Shown: positions 1 to 6,528, counted from the stretch's first letter. The stretch is 8,184 nucleotides of DNA from an uncultured Actinomycetes bacterium (GCA_903893955.1 CAITOG010000039.1:1-8184), one strand, 5' to 3'. The notes: generated from the sequence alone by a model not told the origin. Translations and numbers: made by a program.

Positions 1-83
1 CTTCTGTTCGGGGTTGCTGTGGTGTGAAGAGCCAACAGTCTCCCTGATGGGAAGGGCTTTTCCGCGGACGCGCGCAGGTCAGG
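1..83. other. Left edge, no gene recognised
   Basis: One plus-strand frame is open from the window edge to a TGA at 116-118 (about 38 codons). Its composition is not protein-like and its third positions do not show the strong G/C preference of the neighbouring genes. It is therefore probably intergenic, although the tail of an upstream gene cannot be excluded. No convincing terminator or RNA gene is visible. Confidence 0.4.
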
Positions 84-99
84 TCACGAGGGCTCGTGA
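84..99. promoter_or_regulatory. 16-bp inverted repeat upstream of ugd (possible operator)
   Basis: TCACGAG and CTCGTGA form perfect 7-bp arms separated by GG. The element ends 11 bp before a TAGCAT box (111-116), so it covers the place where a -35 element would lie. This is a typical position for a dimeric regulator of the polysaccharide operon. CTCG/CGAG words are common in this DNA, so chance is possible. Confidence 0.3.
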
Positions 100-110
100 A
101 CTATCGGGGT

Positions 111-116
111 TAGCAT
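111..116 (+). promoter_or_regulatory. Candidate -10 box of the ugd operon
   Basis: TAGCAT fits the actinobacterial TANNNT -10 consensus. Transcription would start near 123 and leave a leader of about 32 nt before the ATG at 155. No TTGAC-like -35 is present at the right spacing, since the palindrome at 84-99 occupies that position. Confidence 0.25.
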
Positions 117-141
117 GAGGCCGTCGACGCCCTCCCCAACG

Positions 142-146
142 AAGGA
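142..146 (+). promoter_or_regulatory. Ribosome binding site deciding the ugd start
   Basis: AAGGA lies 8 nt before the ATG at 155 and overlaps the alternative ATG at 146. A site that overlaps a start codon cannot serve it, so the ATG at 155 is the better start. Confidence 0.5.
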
Positions 147-154
147 TGCCCCCA

Positions 155-1477
155 ATGAGCCCTCTCTCAGATGCGATGACAGCGAGTGCGCGACGAAAGG
201 TCTGCGTCGTGGGGGCGGGCTACGTCGGACTGCCAAGCGCTGGCGTCCTCGCTCGTCGTGGGCACGAGGTGATCCTGGCCGAGCGCGACCCCAGCCGTCT
301 GGCGAAGCTCTTGGCTGGCGAGGTCCCGATCCTCGAGCCTGGCCTCGATCAGCTCCTAGCTGAGGGCCGCGAGGCCGGTCGGCTGCAGTTCGAAGCCTCG
401 GCAGCCAAGGCAGTGGTCGAGTGCGACTTCGTGTTTCTGTGCGTGCCGACACCGCAGGGCGACGACGGCTCAGCGGATCTCTCGTTCATCGAGGCGGCTG
501 CCGCCGAGATCAGCCCACACCTTCGGGCGGGCGCTGTCGTCGTGAACAAGTCGACGGTGCCAGTCGGCACGGTGGATCTCGTGACAAGGATCATCAACCG
601 CTCTGACGTCTCGGTCGTCTCGAGTCCTGAATTCCTGCGGGAAGGGACGGCAGTGGCCGACAGCCTGGCGCCTGACCGCATCGTTGTCGGAGCCGACAAC
701 CGCCGAGTCGGGATGGAAGTGGCCGAGCTTTTCGGGACCTCAGGGACGCAGGTCGTGGTCACGACGCCGACCACCGCAGAGATGATCAAGTACGCCTCGA
801 ACGCATTCCTGGCAGCCAAGCTCAGCTTCATCAATGAGATCGCCACTATCTGCGAGGCCGCAGGGGCTGACATCAAGGACCTGGTCTGGGCCATGGGACT
901 CGATCACCGGATCGGTGGCGAGTTCTTGAACCCTGGTCCGGGCTGGGGTGGCTCATGCTTCCCGAAGGACACCCAGGCGCTGGTCAGCATCTCGAAGGAC
1001 CTGGGGCACGACTTCGACCTCTTGACCGCCGTCATCGAGAGCAACGAGCGGCAGTTCGATCACATCGTCGACAAGGTGGCCGCCGTCGTCGGCGATCTGT
1101 CGGAGGCGACCATCGGGATCTGGGGCCTTGCCTTCAAGGCGAACACCGACGACCGTCGGTCATCGCCTGCGGTCACCATCGCGCAGCGCTTGGTGGCGAC
1201 GGGCGCACGAGTCCAGGCGTTCGACCCGACGGTGAGCGCCAAGGACGCAGCAGCACCGGATCTCGCCGGGATCGAGATCTGTGCAGATGCGTATGGCGCC
1301 GCAGCCGGAACCGGTGCCGTGGTTGTGCTGACCGAATGGCCTGACTTCCTCCTGCTCGATCTCGACAAGGTCGGCGAGATCATGGAGCGCAAGGCGATCA
1401 TCGATGGCCGCAACGTCCTCGATCCGGCGCTCGTGCGGCTTCACGGCTTCTCGTACACCGGAGTCGGACGGTCGTAG
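155..1477 (+). CDS. ugd: UDP-glucose 6-dehydrogenase
   Basis: This cytoplasmic enzyme oxidises UDP-glucose to UDP-glucuronate with two NAD+. Counting from the ATG at 146 (443 aa; subtract 3 for the preferred ATG at 155), an N-terminal Rossmann motif GAGYVGLP lies at 23-30. STVPVGT is at 136-142 and SSPEFLREGTA at 159-169. The central helix carries AEMIKY with Lys215. GGSCFPKD contains the catalytic Cys271. GLAFKANTDDRRSSP begins the UDP-binding C-terminal domain. Length and motif order match the UDP-glucose/GDP-mannose dehydrogenase superfamily. The FLREG and GGSCFPKD forms favour UDP-glucose over GDP-mannose. The downstream UDP-glucuronate decarboxylase-like gene supports this assignment. 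It is the first gene of a three-gene plus-strand operon, 89 nt ahead of the glycosyltransferase. Nothing looks truncated. UDP-N-acetylmannosamine dehydrogenase is a less likely alternative. Confidence 0.93.
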   Translation: MSPLSDAMTASARRKVCVVGAGYVGLPSAGVLARRGHEVILAERDPSRLAKLLAGEVPILEPGLDQLLAEGREAGRLQFEASAAKAVVECDFVFLCVPTPQGDDGSADLSFIEAAAAEISPHLRAGAVVVNKSTVPVGTVDLVTRIINRSDVSVVSSPEFLREGTAVADSLAPDRIVVGADNRRVGMEVAELFGTSGTQVVVTTPTTAEMIKYASNAFLAAKLSFINEIATICEAAGADIKDLVWAMGLDHRIGGEFLNPGPGWGGSCFPKDTQALVSISKDLGHDFDLLTAVIESNERQFDHIVDKVAAVVGDLSEATIGIWGLAFKANTDDRRSSPAVTIAQRLVATGARVQAFDPTVSAKDAAAPDLAGIEICADAYGAAAGTGAVVVLTEWPDFLLLDLDKVGEIMERKAIIDGRNVLDPALVRLHGFSYTGVGRS

Positions 1478-1566
1478 CGCACGAGTCAGGTGGACGTCGC
1501 GCGCCAGCATCGAACCCACCTGTCGTCGCTGGACCGGCTGCTCATGGACATGTCTGACCGGACCAG

Positions 1567-2742
1567 ATGACGATGCCTTCAGGCGACAGCAGCACGCCAC
1601 GCCCAGGCGCTGTGATCGCGTTCCTCTACGACCTCCGGGTCGGTGGCGCAGAGACATCGCTCCTCGCCGAGCTGCGAGAGGTTCGAGCGCTCGGGCTCGA
1701 TGTGTCGGTCGCCTACATCGGGACCGACGAGACCTTGCGCCCGAGGTTCGAGCGTGCCGGCATCCCGGTCCACTCCGTGCGGGGATCGTCGGGGCTCTCG
1801 ACGCTCCGCAACCTGGTCGGCTTCCTCCGAGAGCACCGGCCGGCACTGGTCCACACGTCCCTCTTCTGGCCAGATGTGGTGGTTCGTCCGGTTGCTCGGC
1901 TTCTCGGCATCCCTGTCCTCACCTCATTGACCAACGAGTACTACGGACCCGAGCACCGAGAGAACTCGAAGTACGGCTCACTCGGGGTGCTCGCTGCCCA
2001 CCTGGCTGATGTCGTCTCATCCCGGTTCGCCACTCGGTTCCATGCCATCTCGCATCGGGTGGCAGAGGTGATGGGCCGACGACTGCTCGTTCCACCTCAG
2101 AGGATCACCGTCATCCACCGCGGCCGAGACCTCTCTCACCTCGGCCGGCGATCACCAGAGCGACGGGCCGCCACCCGGGCATCGCTCGGCCTTGGCGAGG
2201 AGACAGTCTTCTTGTGCGTGGGCCGCCAGGACCACCAGAAGTCACACGACACAGCGGTGCGTGCCTTCGCAGGGCTCGATGATCCAGATGCGGTCCTGCT
2301 CCTCGCTGGCCGGCCGGGCAACAACACGGCGGCCATCGACACTGCGATCGCGGACGCGCCTCACTCGAGCCGCATCGTCCTGCTCGGCGAGCGCTCCGAC
2401 GTGGCTGACCTTCTCTGCGCAGCCGATTACTACGTCATGCCGTCGAGATGGGAAGGCCTCAGCGGCGCGCTCATCGAAGCCATGGCGCTCGAAATCCCTT
2501 TGCTTGTCAGCGATCTGGCGGTGTTTCAAGAGGTGACTGACACCAAGGCCTGGTTCTTCACTCCCGGTGACATCGACGCCTGTCGAGGAGTCCTTGCCCG
2601 TGCCCTGGGCGAGCCGTATCCTGCGGACTTCATCGCTTCCAGCCGGATCCGCGCCGAAGAGACCTTCGAGATCGGTGCCGTCGCCGCGCAGATGAGGGAT
2701 CTCTACCTTGCCATGATGGGAGCCCGCGGTGAGACGAAGTGA
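1567..2742 (+). CDS. Glycosyltransferase, family 4-like (GT-B fold)
   Basis: This 391-aa protein is predicted to move a sugar from a nucleotide-sugar donor to a lipid-linked or polysaccharide acceptor at the cytoplasmic membrane face. The N-terminal domain has the glycine-rich acceptor-side loop DLRVGGAETSLL (22-33). The C-terminal domain has VGRQDHQK (218-225), with the donor-phosphate Arg220 and Lys225. It also has the EX7E motif Glu296-Glu304 within WEGLSGALIEAM, which is diagnostic of GT4-type retaining enzymes. There is no signal peptide or membrane segment. The ATG at 1567 was chosen because conserved sequence begins near residue 15; a second ATG lies two codons later, and no good Shine-Dalgarno precedes either. 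The gene lies between ugd and the UDP-glucuronate decarboxylase-like gene, so UDP-glucuronate or UDP-xylose is a plausible donor. That is inference from position only, and donor and acceptor cannot be read from the sequence. Confidence 0.85.
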   Translation: MTMPSGDSSTPRPGAVIAFLYDLRVGGAETSLLAELREVRALGLDVSVAYIGTDETLRPRFERAGIPVHSVRGSSGLSTLRNLVGFLREHRPALVHTSLFWPDVVVRPVARLLGIPVLTSLTNEYYGPEHRENSKYGSLGVLAAHLADVVSSRFATRFHAISHRVAEVMGRRLLVPPQRITVIHRGRDLSHLGRRSPERRAATRASLGLGEETVFLCVGRQDHQKSHDTAVRAFAGLDDPDAVLLLAGRPGNNTAAIDTAIADAPHSSRIVLLGERSDVADLLCAADYYVMPSRWEGLSGALIEAMALEIPLLVSDLAVFQEVTDTKAWFFTPGDIDACRGVLARALGEPYPADFIASSRIRAEETFEIGAVAAQMRDLYLAMMGARGETK

Positions 2743-2770
2743 ACGTGTTCGAGGTTTCGGAGCAGTGACC

Positions 2771-2777
2771 AAGGAGG
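2771..2777 (+). promoter_or_regulatory. Strong ribosome binding site for the decarboxylase gene
   Basis: AAGGAGG lies 7 nt before the ATG at 2785. It is the most complete Shine-Dalgarno sequence in the window and fixes this start. The spacing and the 42-nt gap to the glycosyltransferase stop indicate independent, efficient initiation inside one transcript. Confidence 0.75.
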
Positions 2778-2784
2778 CCCAGCC

Positions 2785-3720
2785 ATGAGAGTAGTGATCG
2801 CCGGAGGCGCAGGCTTCCTCGGATCCCATCTGACCGATCTGCACGTCGAGCGTGGCGACGAGATCGTCGTTCTCGACGACTTCACCACAGGCACACGAGA
2901 GAACGTGGCGCACCTCGAGGGCAACCCGCAGGTCACGATCGTGGCAGTGGATGTGAGCGCAGAGGTACCCGTCACCGGGACCGTCGACCGTGTCTACAAC
3001 CTTGCCTCTCCCGCGTCCCCGCCGGCGTACCTCGAGCGACCGCTCGAGACTCTGGCTGTGGGCTCAGAGGGAACACGGCGGCTCCTCGAACTTGCCGATG
3101 CCAACGGCGCTCGTTTCGTGATGGCGTCCACCTCTGAGATCTATGGCGACCCCACCGTGCACCCCCAGGTCGAGAGCTACCGGGGCAACGTCGACCCGAT
3201 CGGCCCCCGCAGCGTCTATGACGAGGCGAAGCGCTTCTCTGAGTCGATCACCGCCGCATTCAATCGCTCTCGAGGGACCAACGTCGGCATCGCCCGTATC
3301 TTCAACACCTATGGCCCTCGTCTGGCGGCCGGGGACGGCCGAGTGGTATCGAACTTCATCGTGCAAGCGCTGACAGGGGAGTCCCTGACGATCTATGGCG
3401 ATGGGTCGCAGACTAGAAGCCTGTGCTTCGTCTCCGACCTCGTGGCGGGCCTGCTGGCGCTCGGAGACTCTGACACGCTCGGGCCAGTCAACCTGGGCAA
3501 CCCAGATGAGCGAACCGTCGGCGAGATCGCGGAGGCCATCTTGCGTCTGACCGGCTCGAGCTCGAGCCTCGTGTACCAGCCGCTGCCGACCGACGATCCG
3601 ACGCGTCGCTGCCCGGATATCACCCGGGCCCGATCGGTCCTCGGCTGGGAGCCAAAGGTCGTGACCGAGGATGGGCTCACCATCACCATCAACCACTTCC
3701 GAGAGCTGCTCAGCGCCTGA
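2785..3720 (+). CDS. uxs: UDP-glucuronate decarboxylase (UDP-xylose synthase), extended SDR
   Basis: This cytoplasmic NAD-dependent enzyme is predicted to convert UDP-glucuronate to UDP-xylose and CO2 through a 4-keto intermediate. The 311-aa protein has the N-terminal NAD motif GGAGFLGSHL (7-16), NLASPASPPAY (72-82), STSEIYGDP (115-123), HPQVES (126-131) and GNVDPIGPRS (134-143). The catalytic YxxxK is Tyr145/Lys149 in YDEAKR, and GSQTRS (207-212) includes Arg211. NLASPAS, GNVDPIGPRS and YDEAKR are hallmarks of UXS-type decarboxylases rather than of UDP-glucose 4-epimerase or dTDP-glucose dehydratase. Glu118 and Tyr145 are 27 residues apart, as I recall for the corresponding catalytic pair in human UXS1. 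It follows ugd, which makes its substrate, so the two form a UDP-glucose to UDP-xylose route. The single-domain length is normal for bacterial UXS. A different activity on a related nucleotide sugar is the main alternative. Confidence 0.87.
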   Translation: MRVVIAGGAGFLGSHLTDLHVERGDEIVVLDDFTTGTRENVAHLEGNPQVTIVAVDVSAEVPVTGTVDRVYNLASPASPPAYLERPLETLAVGSEGTRRLLELADANGARFVMASTSEIYGDPTVHPQVESYRGNVDPIGPRSVYDEAKRFSESITAAFNRSRGTNVGIARIFNTYGPRLAAGDGRVVSNFIVQALTGESLTIYGDGSQTRSLCFVSDLVAGLLALGDSDTLGPVNLGNPDERTVGEIAEAILRLTGSSSSLVYQPLPTDDPTRRCPDITRARSVLGWEPKVVTEDGLTITINHFRELLSA

Positions 3721-3743
3721 CCGCTTGTTCAGGGTGCTCAGGC
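3715..3743 (+). terminator. Weak stem-loop candidates at the operon end
   Basis: GCCTGA (3715-3720, which includes the uxs stop codon) pairs with TCAGGC (3738-3743). A competing 5-bp pairing is CCTGA 3716-3720 with TCAGG 3729-3733. No U-tract follows, so this is at best a weak or factor-assisted end of the operon. Confidence 0.2.
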
Positions 3744-3795
3744 ACGTCCCGGTCGAAATGGTTGGAACCGTAAGGAACTGCGCCTCGGGACGAAC

Positions 3796-3818
3796 CGGAG
3801 CCAGCCGAGAGGCTTCCG
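3796..3818 (+). terminator. Second stem-loop candidate between uxs and the LLM gene
   Basis: CGGAGCC (3796-3802) can pair with GGCTTCCG (3811-3818) around an 8-nt loop, with one bulged T. It has no U-tract. It lies in the 224-nt gap 3721-3944, which otherwise shows no coding sequence. It could contribute to separating the polysaccharide operon from the next gene. Confidence 0.2.
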
Positions 3819-3909
3819 CTTCACCGGTGTTCACTCGCTGTGGATCGTCGAGGCGTCGGCGCTGGTTGTGACATCAAGGCAGCTATGCCTACGCGATGCT
3901 GCGCTCTTC

Positions 3910-3938
3910 CCGACTCCAACGAGGGCTGGTCGTAGGCT
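3910..3938 (+). promoter_or_regulatory. Candidate leaderless promoter of the LLM oxidoreductase gene
   Basis: TAGGCT (3933-3938) fits TANNNT and ends 6 nt before the GTG at 3945. CCGACT (3910-3915), exactly 17 nt upstream, shares the GAC core of a -35 element. With no Shine-Dalgarno at a usable distance, a transcript starting at or next to the GTG is the simplest reading. The match is weak. Confidence 0.28.
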
Positions 3939-3944
3939 TCTGGT

Positions 3945-4871
3945 GTGCTTCAAGGTCTCGGTGTTCGACTTGGCTACAGCGCCGGGACAGGTCTGTCACG
4001 GGTGGCAGAGGTCCGTGACGAAGTGGCATGGGCTGACGACGCTGGCTTCCACAGCTTCTGGCTCTCCCAGATCTTCGGGGTCGACCCACTGGTCGCGCTC
4101 GCAGCCGTCGGGTCGAGTGCATCTCGACTCGAAGAGCTGGGGACCTCAGTGGTGCCGTTGACAGGACGCCACCCTCTGGCGCTCGCCGCACAGGCCCGGA
4201 CGCTCCAGAGCGCGCTCGACGGAAGATTCACACTCGGGATCGGCGCGTCACACCAGATTGTCTCGGAGGGTTTCTTCGGCGAGCCCTATGCCAACGCGTT
4301 CGCGAGGACTCGTGAGTTCCTCGCTGCCCTCATGCCGCTCCTTGCCGGCGAGCCGGTGGACGTCGAGGGTGCGCACATCTTCGCCAAGGGGTGGCTCGAG
4401 ATCGAGGCGGCTCCGGTCCCGGTGCTGCTCGCTGCGCTGGGCCCGCAGATGCTCGACCTGGCGGGACGAGTGACCGAGGGGACCTCGCTCGGTTCGTGTG
4501 GGCCACGAACGATCTCGTCCTTCATCGTGCCGACGATCCAGGCCGCCGCACTCGACGCGGGACGTCCTGCCCCTCGGATCGTGGCACTCGTCGGCGTCTG
4601 CGCCACTGGTGATGTCGTTCGGCTCAGAGCAGGAGTTCGGGAGCAGAACGTGATGTATGACTCGTTCGCTAGCTATCGAGGTGCGCTCGACCGCGAGGGC
4701 GTCGAGAGTGGTGCGGATCTCCTCGTCGCCGGCAGCGAGATGGAGATCATTGACGGCTTGCGTCGTTACGTCGACGCGGGGGTCACGGATCTGAGGATCT
4801 CGATCGTGGCTCGGACCCAAGACGAGCGTGCAGGGACGAAGGAGTTCCTCGCCCACGCCCTTCGTCAGTAA
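3945..4871 (+). CDS. LLM-class (luciferase-like) oxidoreductase, probably F420-dependent
   Basis: This 308-aa protein has the luciferase-like monooxygenase TIM-barrel pattern. An early strand is followed by a helix ending WADDAGFHSFWLSQ (29-42). VVPLTGRHPLALAAQARTLQ (69-88) and DGRFTLGIGASH (92-103) follow, with LLAALGPQMLDLAG (161-174) in the second half. DGRFxLGIG and the GRHP segment are typical of actinobacterial LLM enzymes that use coenzyme F420, or sometimes FMN. Substrate and reaction cannot be assigned. The start is a GTG. A stop codon (3933-3935) lies in frame four codons upstream, so translation cannot begin earlier. No useful Shine-Dalgarno precedes it, and leaderless initiation is possible. 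It is 224 nt from the polysaccharide operon and probably transcribed separately. It converges with an alpha/beta hydrolase gene. No signal peptide or membrane segment is visible. Confidence 0.85.
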   Translation: MLQGLGVRLGYSAGTGLSRVAEVRDEVAWADDAGFHSFWLSQIFGVDPLVALAAVGSSASRLEELGTSVVPLTGRHPLALAAQARTLQSALDGRFTLGIGASHQIVSEGFFGEPYANAFARTREFLAALMPLLAGEPVDVEGAHIFAKGWLEIEAAPVPVLLAALGPQMLDLAGRVTEGTSLGSCGPRTISSFIVPTIQAAALDAGRPAPRIVALVGVCATGDVVRLRAGVREQNVMYDSFASYRGALDREGVESGADLLVAGSEMEIIDGLRRYVDAGVTDLRISIVARTQDERAGTKEFLAHALRQ

Positions 4872-4885
4872 CTCTTCGGTCCCGT

Positions 4886-4908
4886 CTCGTGGGTGGTGAG
4901 GCCACGGG
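4886..4908 (+). terminator. Stem-loop in the convergent junction
   Basis: CTCGTGG (4886-4892) pairs with CCACGGG (4902-4908) around a 9-nt loop. Seven pairs form on the plus strand, including one G-U; on the minus strand that pair becomes an A-C mismatch. It lies in the 51-nt gap between convergent stop codons, 14 nt past the LLM stop, so a terminator is plausible although no U-tract follows. Confidence 0.35.
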
Positions 4909-4922
4909 GAGGAGCGCGTCTC

Positions 4923-5867
4923 TCAGGCAACCCCAGTCGCGGCCTGGTCGCTCAGCTCGTCGAGTGGCGGAGGGGTCGAGCGCTCCTTGCGCAGCATCTT
5001 TCGATCTCTCGGCTCATGGACAGCAGGCTCGGTCGTCTCGAGGAAGTCGATGAGTGCGTCGACAAACTGCCCCGGCGCCTCGATCTGTGGAAAGTGGCCG
5101 ACACCCTCGATGACCACCAGTCGGCTCCCGGCGATCGCGTCGTGTGCTGCGTAGGCATGGCTGACCGGGATGATGTCGTCCTTGTCGCCCCAGACGATCA
5201 GGGTCGGGACCTGTGCGGTGAGGTAGAGCCGATCCATCGCGCTGACCGTCTGGCCGCCAGGGTCGATCACCGAGCGGATGGTGCGGGCGAATGCCTGGCG
5301 GTTATCTGACTCGGCGAGTGAGGCATAGGCGCTCCACATCTCGCTGATGTGGCCTAGGCCGATGCCACGACGCGTGAAGGACCTGAACAGCTTGTCGCCC
5401 CAGTCACGGACGAACCCCGGGAAGATAACCGGCATCACGAACTCGCTCCCCGGCAAGGTCATGAACCTGAGCATCCAGTTCACCTCGCGGCCGAGACCGC
5501 CGCTATCGACCAGCACGAGTCGCTCGCACCGCTCAGGGAACTGATAGGCGAACTGCATGGCGACCCCGCCACCGAAAGACTGGCCGATGACCGAGGCCCG
5601 ATCGATATCGAGCACCTCGAGCAGATCACGAAGCGAGCTCGCGAAGGCTCCGAGTGAGTAGTCACCAACGGGCTTGCCCGACTCTCCGTGACCCATCAGG
5701 TCGGGAGCGATCACGGTGAACCGGTCGGTCAGCCGTGGGATCACGTCTCGCCAGGTGCGTGAGCTTCCTGCGATGCCGTGGAGCAGGAGGAGCGCTGGGC
5801 CGTTGCCCTCCATCCGGTAGGCCATGTCGTGTCCGTGGATCGAGATGTGCTTGATCAGGCTGTCCAT
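4923..5867 (-). CDS. Alpha/beta hydrolase
   Basis: This 314-aa single-domain alpha/beta-hydrolase-fold enzyme hydrolyses an ester, amide or C-C bond in an unknown substrate. The oxyanion segment is LLHGIAGSSRTW (28-39). DLMGHGESGKP follows at 56-66. The nucleophile elbow is GQSFGG with Ser97. WGDKDDIIP (226-234) carries the acid, most likely Asp230, and GVGHFPQIEAP (255-265) carries His258. The triad is therefore complete. The sequence, including the charged C-terminal tail after FLETTEPA, resembles mycobacterial Rv2715-type hydrolases as I recall them, so the tail is probably a subfamily trait and not a frameshift. The ATG start has a GGGGGAG Shine-Dalgarno 9 nt upstream. It lies 84 nt downstream of the MDMPI-fold gene in the same direction and is probably co-transcribed. 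There is no signal peptide. Residues that would distinguish haloperoxidase, epoxide hydrolase or meta-cleavage hydrolase activity cannot be resolved by eye. Confidence 0.9.
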   Translation of the reverse strand: MDSLIKHISIHGHDMAYRMEGNGPALLLLHGIAGSSRTWRDVIPRLTDRFTVIAPDLMGHGESGKPVGDYSLGAFASSLRDLLEVLDIDRASVIGQSFGGGVAMQFAYQFPERCERLVLVDSGGLGREVNWMLRFMTLPGSEFVMPVIFPGFVRDWGDKLFRSFTRRGIGLGHISEMWSAYASLAESDNRQAFARTIRSVIDPGGQTVSAMDRLYLTAQVPTLIVWGDKDDIIPVSHAYAAHDAIAGSRLVVIEGVGHFPQIEAPGQFVDALIDFLETTEPAVHEPRDRKMLRKERSTPPPLDELSDQAATGVA

Positions 5868-5876
5868 ACTCCCAGT

Positions 5877-5883
5877 CTCCCCC
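5877..5883 (-). promoter_or_regulatory. Ribosome binding site of the hydrolase gene
   Basis: On the minus strand GGGGGAG lies 9 nt before the ATG at 5867-5865. It supports this start and shows that the gene can be translated from within a longer transcript that begins upstream of the MDMPI-fold gene. Confidence 0.5.
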
Positions 5884-5909
5884 GAACGCAGGAGCCACGC
5901 GTGACAGGA

Positions 5910-5939
5910 CCTTCAAGGCCGCCTCGACGGCCTCGAAGG
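5910..5939 (-). other. 12-bp RNA hairpin in the intergenic gap
   Basis: On the minus strand CCTTCGAGGCCG pairs with CGGCCTTGAAGG around the 6-nt loop TCGAGG. All 12 pairs form in minus-strand RNA, one as G-U. In plus-strand RNA that position is an A-C mismatch. The hairpin starts 12 nt after the MDMPI-fold stop codon and ends about 26 nt before the hydrolase Shine-Dalgarno. No U-tract follows. It may be a processing or stability hairpin, or a partial terminator that lowers hydrolase expression. Confidence 0.5.
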
Positions 5940-5951
5940 GGACAGCGGCAA

Positions 5952-6515
5952 TCAGAAGACGTTGAAGCCCTCGGGCAGCGAACCCCGTCCGGTGAGAGCT
6001 CTGATGACGTCGAGTCCATGACCCTTCCACTGAGCCACTCCGAGCAGGTACGTCCCGCACTGCTCGAGCGCGATGCTCGGGGGCTGCACGTCGGTGCCGA
6101 GATCGAGGCCGTGGAGCACCAGCTCGGCAGTCCGAGATCGCAGGTAGTCGGCGAGTCGCTGCTCGCCGAACGGGGTCCCGACCATCGCATCATCTGGCGC
6201 GGCCTGTGCCAGAGCGATCGCTCGGAGTGATGCGGCGCGCACTGACGCCACCGGATCGTCTCCGAGATCGAGGACAGCCTGTCGACCCCGAGCTGCGATG
6301 TTCTCCGGGAGGACGTAGTCGGGACCTGCCAGTGCTGCTGGGTGTTCGAAATACGTGACGGCAAGGACGTTGGCTCGGTTCCCGTGACCGATCAGATCGA
6401 GCGTGGTCCACTCTTCCGACCAGCGATCGGCATAGCGCGCTGGCGGCACAGCCTCGACTGCGGCCACGAAGTACTCGGATGCCGCCCGAAAGCCCCCAGC
6501 CGACAGATCATCCAC
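5952..6515 (-). CDS. DinB/MDMPI-fold protein, maleylpyruvate isomerase N-terminal family
   Basis: This 187-aa protein belongs to the DinB-like metalloprotein group that includes mycothiol-dependent maleylpyruvate isomerase. The N-terminal helix ends WTTLDLIGHGNRAN (36-49) with His44. The region TAELVLHGLDLG (129-140) supplies Glu131 and His135, four residues apart. This His, Glu, His set matches the zinc triad of the Corynebacterium glutamicum isomerase as I recall it (His52, Glu144, His148). The protein is shorter than full-length isomerases (about 240 aa), so it is essentially the metal-binding domain with little C-terminal domain. Members often act as thiol-dependent transferases or isomerases, and most are uncharacterised, so no substrate is assigned. 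The start is a GTG with no Shine-Dalgarno but a well-placed promoter, which suggests a leaderless mRNA. It is the first gene of a probable two-gene minus-strand unit with the hydrolase. Confidence 0.8.
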   Translation of the reverse strand: MDDLSAGGFRAASEYFVAAVEAVPPARYADRWSEEWTTLDLIGHGNRANVLAVTYFEHPAALAGPDYVLPENIAARGRQAVLDLGDDPVASVRAASLRAIALAQAAPDDAMVGTPFGEQRLADYLRSRTAELVLHGLDLGTDVQPPSIALEQCGTYLLGVAQWKGHGLDVIRALTGRGSLPEGFNVF

Positions 6516-6528
6516 AACTGAATTGTGG
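6512..6528. promoter_or_regulatory. Inverted repeat over the start of the MDMPI-fold gene
   Basis: CCACAA (6512-6517) and TTGTGG (6523-6528) form perfect 6-bp arms separated by 5 nt. The element covers the candidate -10 box (6522-6527), the predicted transcription start and the GTG start codon. A protein bound here would block transcription, so it is an autoregulatory-type operator candidate. It is short enough to be chance. Confidence 0.3.

Noticed and set aside
84..452. Minus-strand 122-codon open frame at the left end
   Set aside because: It is Arg/Pro-rich, low-complexity antisense of ugd and its leader. This is a typical shadow frame in high-GC DNA.
1487..1522. 7-bp inverted repeat CAGGTGG / CCACCTG between ugd and the glycosyltransferase gene
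   Set aside because: The 22-nt loop makes a stable hairpin unlikely and there is no U-tract. No role could be supported.
1544..1570. Eight-codon frame whose TGA overlaps the glycosyltransferase ATG
   Set aside because: It has no ribosome site and is too short. It may be a coincidence of frame, although it resembles a coupling arrangement.
2739..2768. Nine-codon frame starting at GTG and overlapping the glycosyltransferase stop
   Set aside because: It is too short to support as a gene. It ends just before the strong ribosome site of uxs and is more simply intergenic.
3553..3568. Perfect 16-bp palindrome GGCTCGAGCTCGAGCC
   Set aside because: It lies inside uxs, where it encodes part of a Gly-Ser run using repeated G/C-rich Ser codons. 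CTCGAG words are common in this DNA, so chance is the better explanation.
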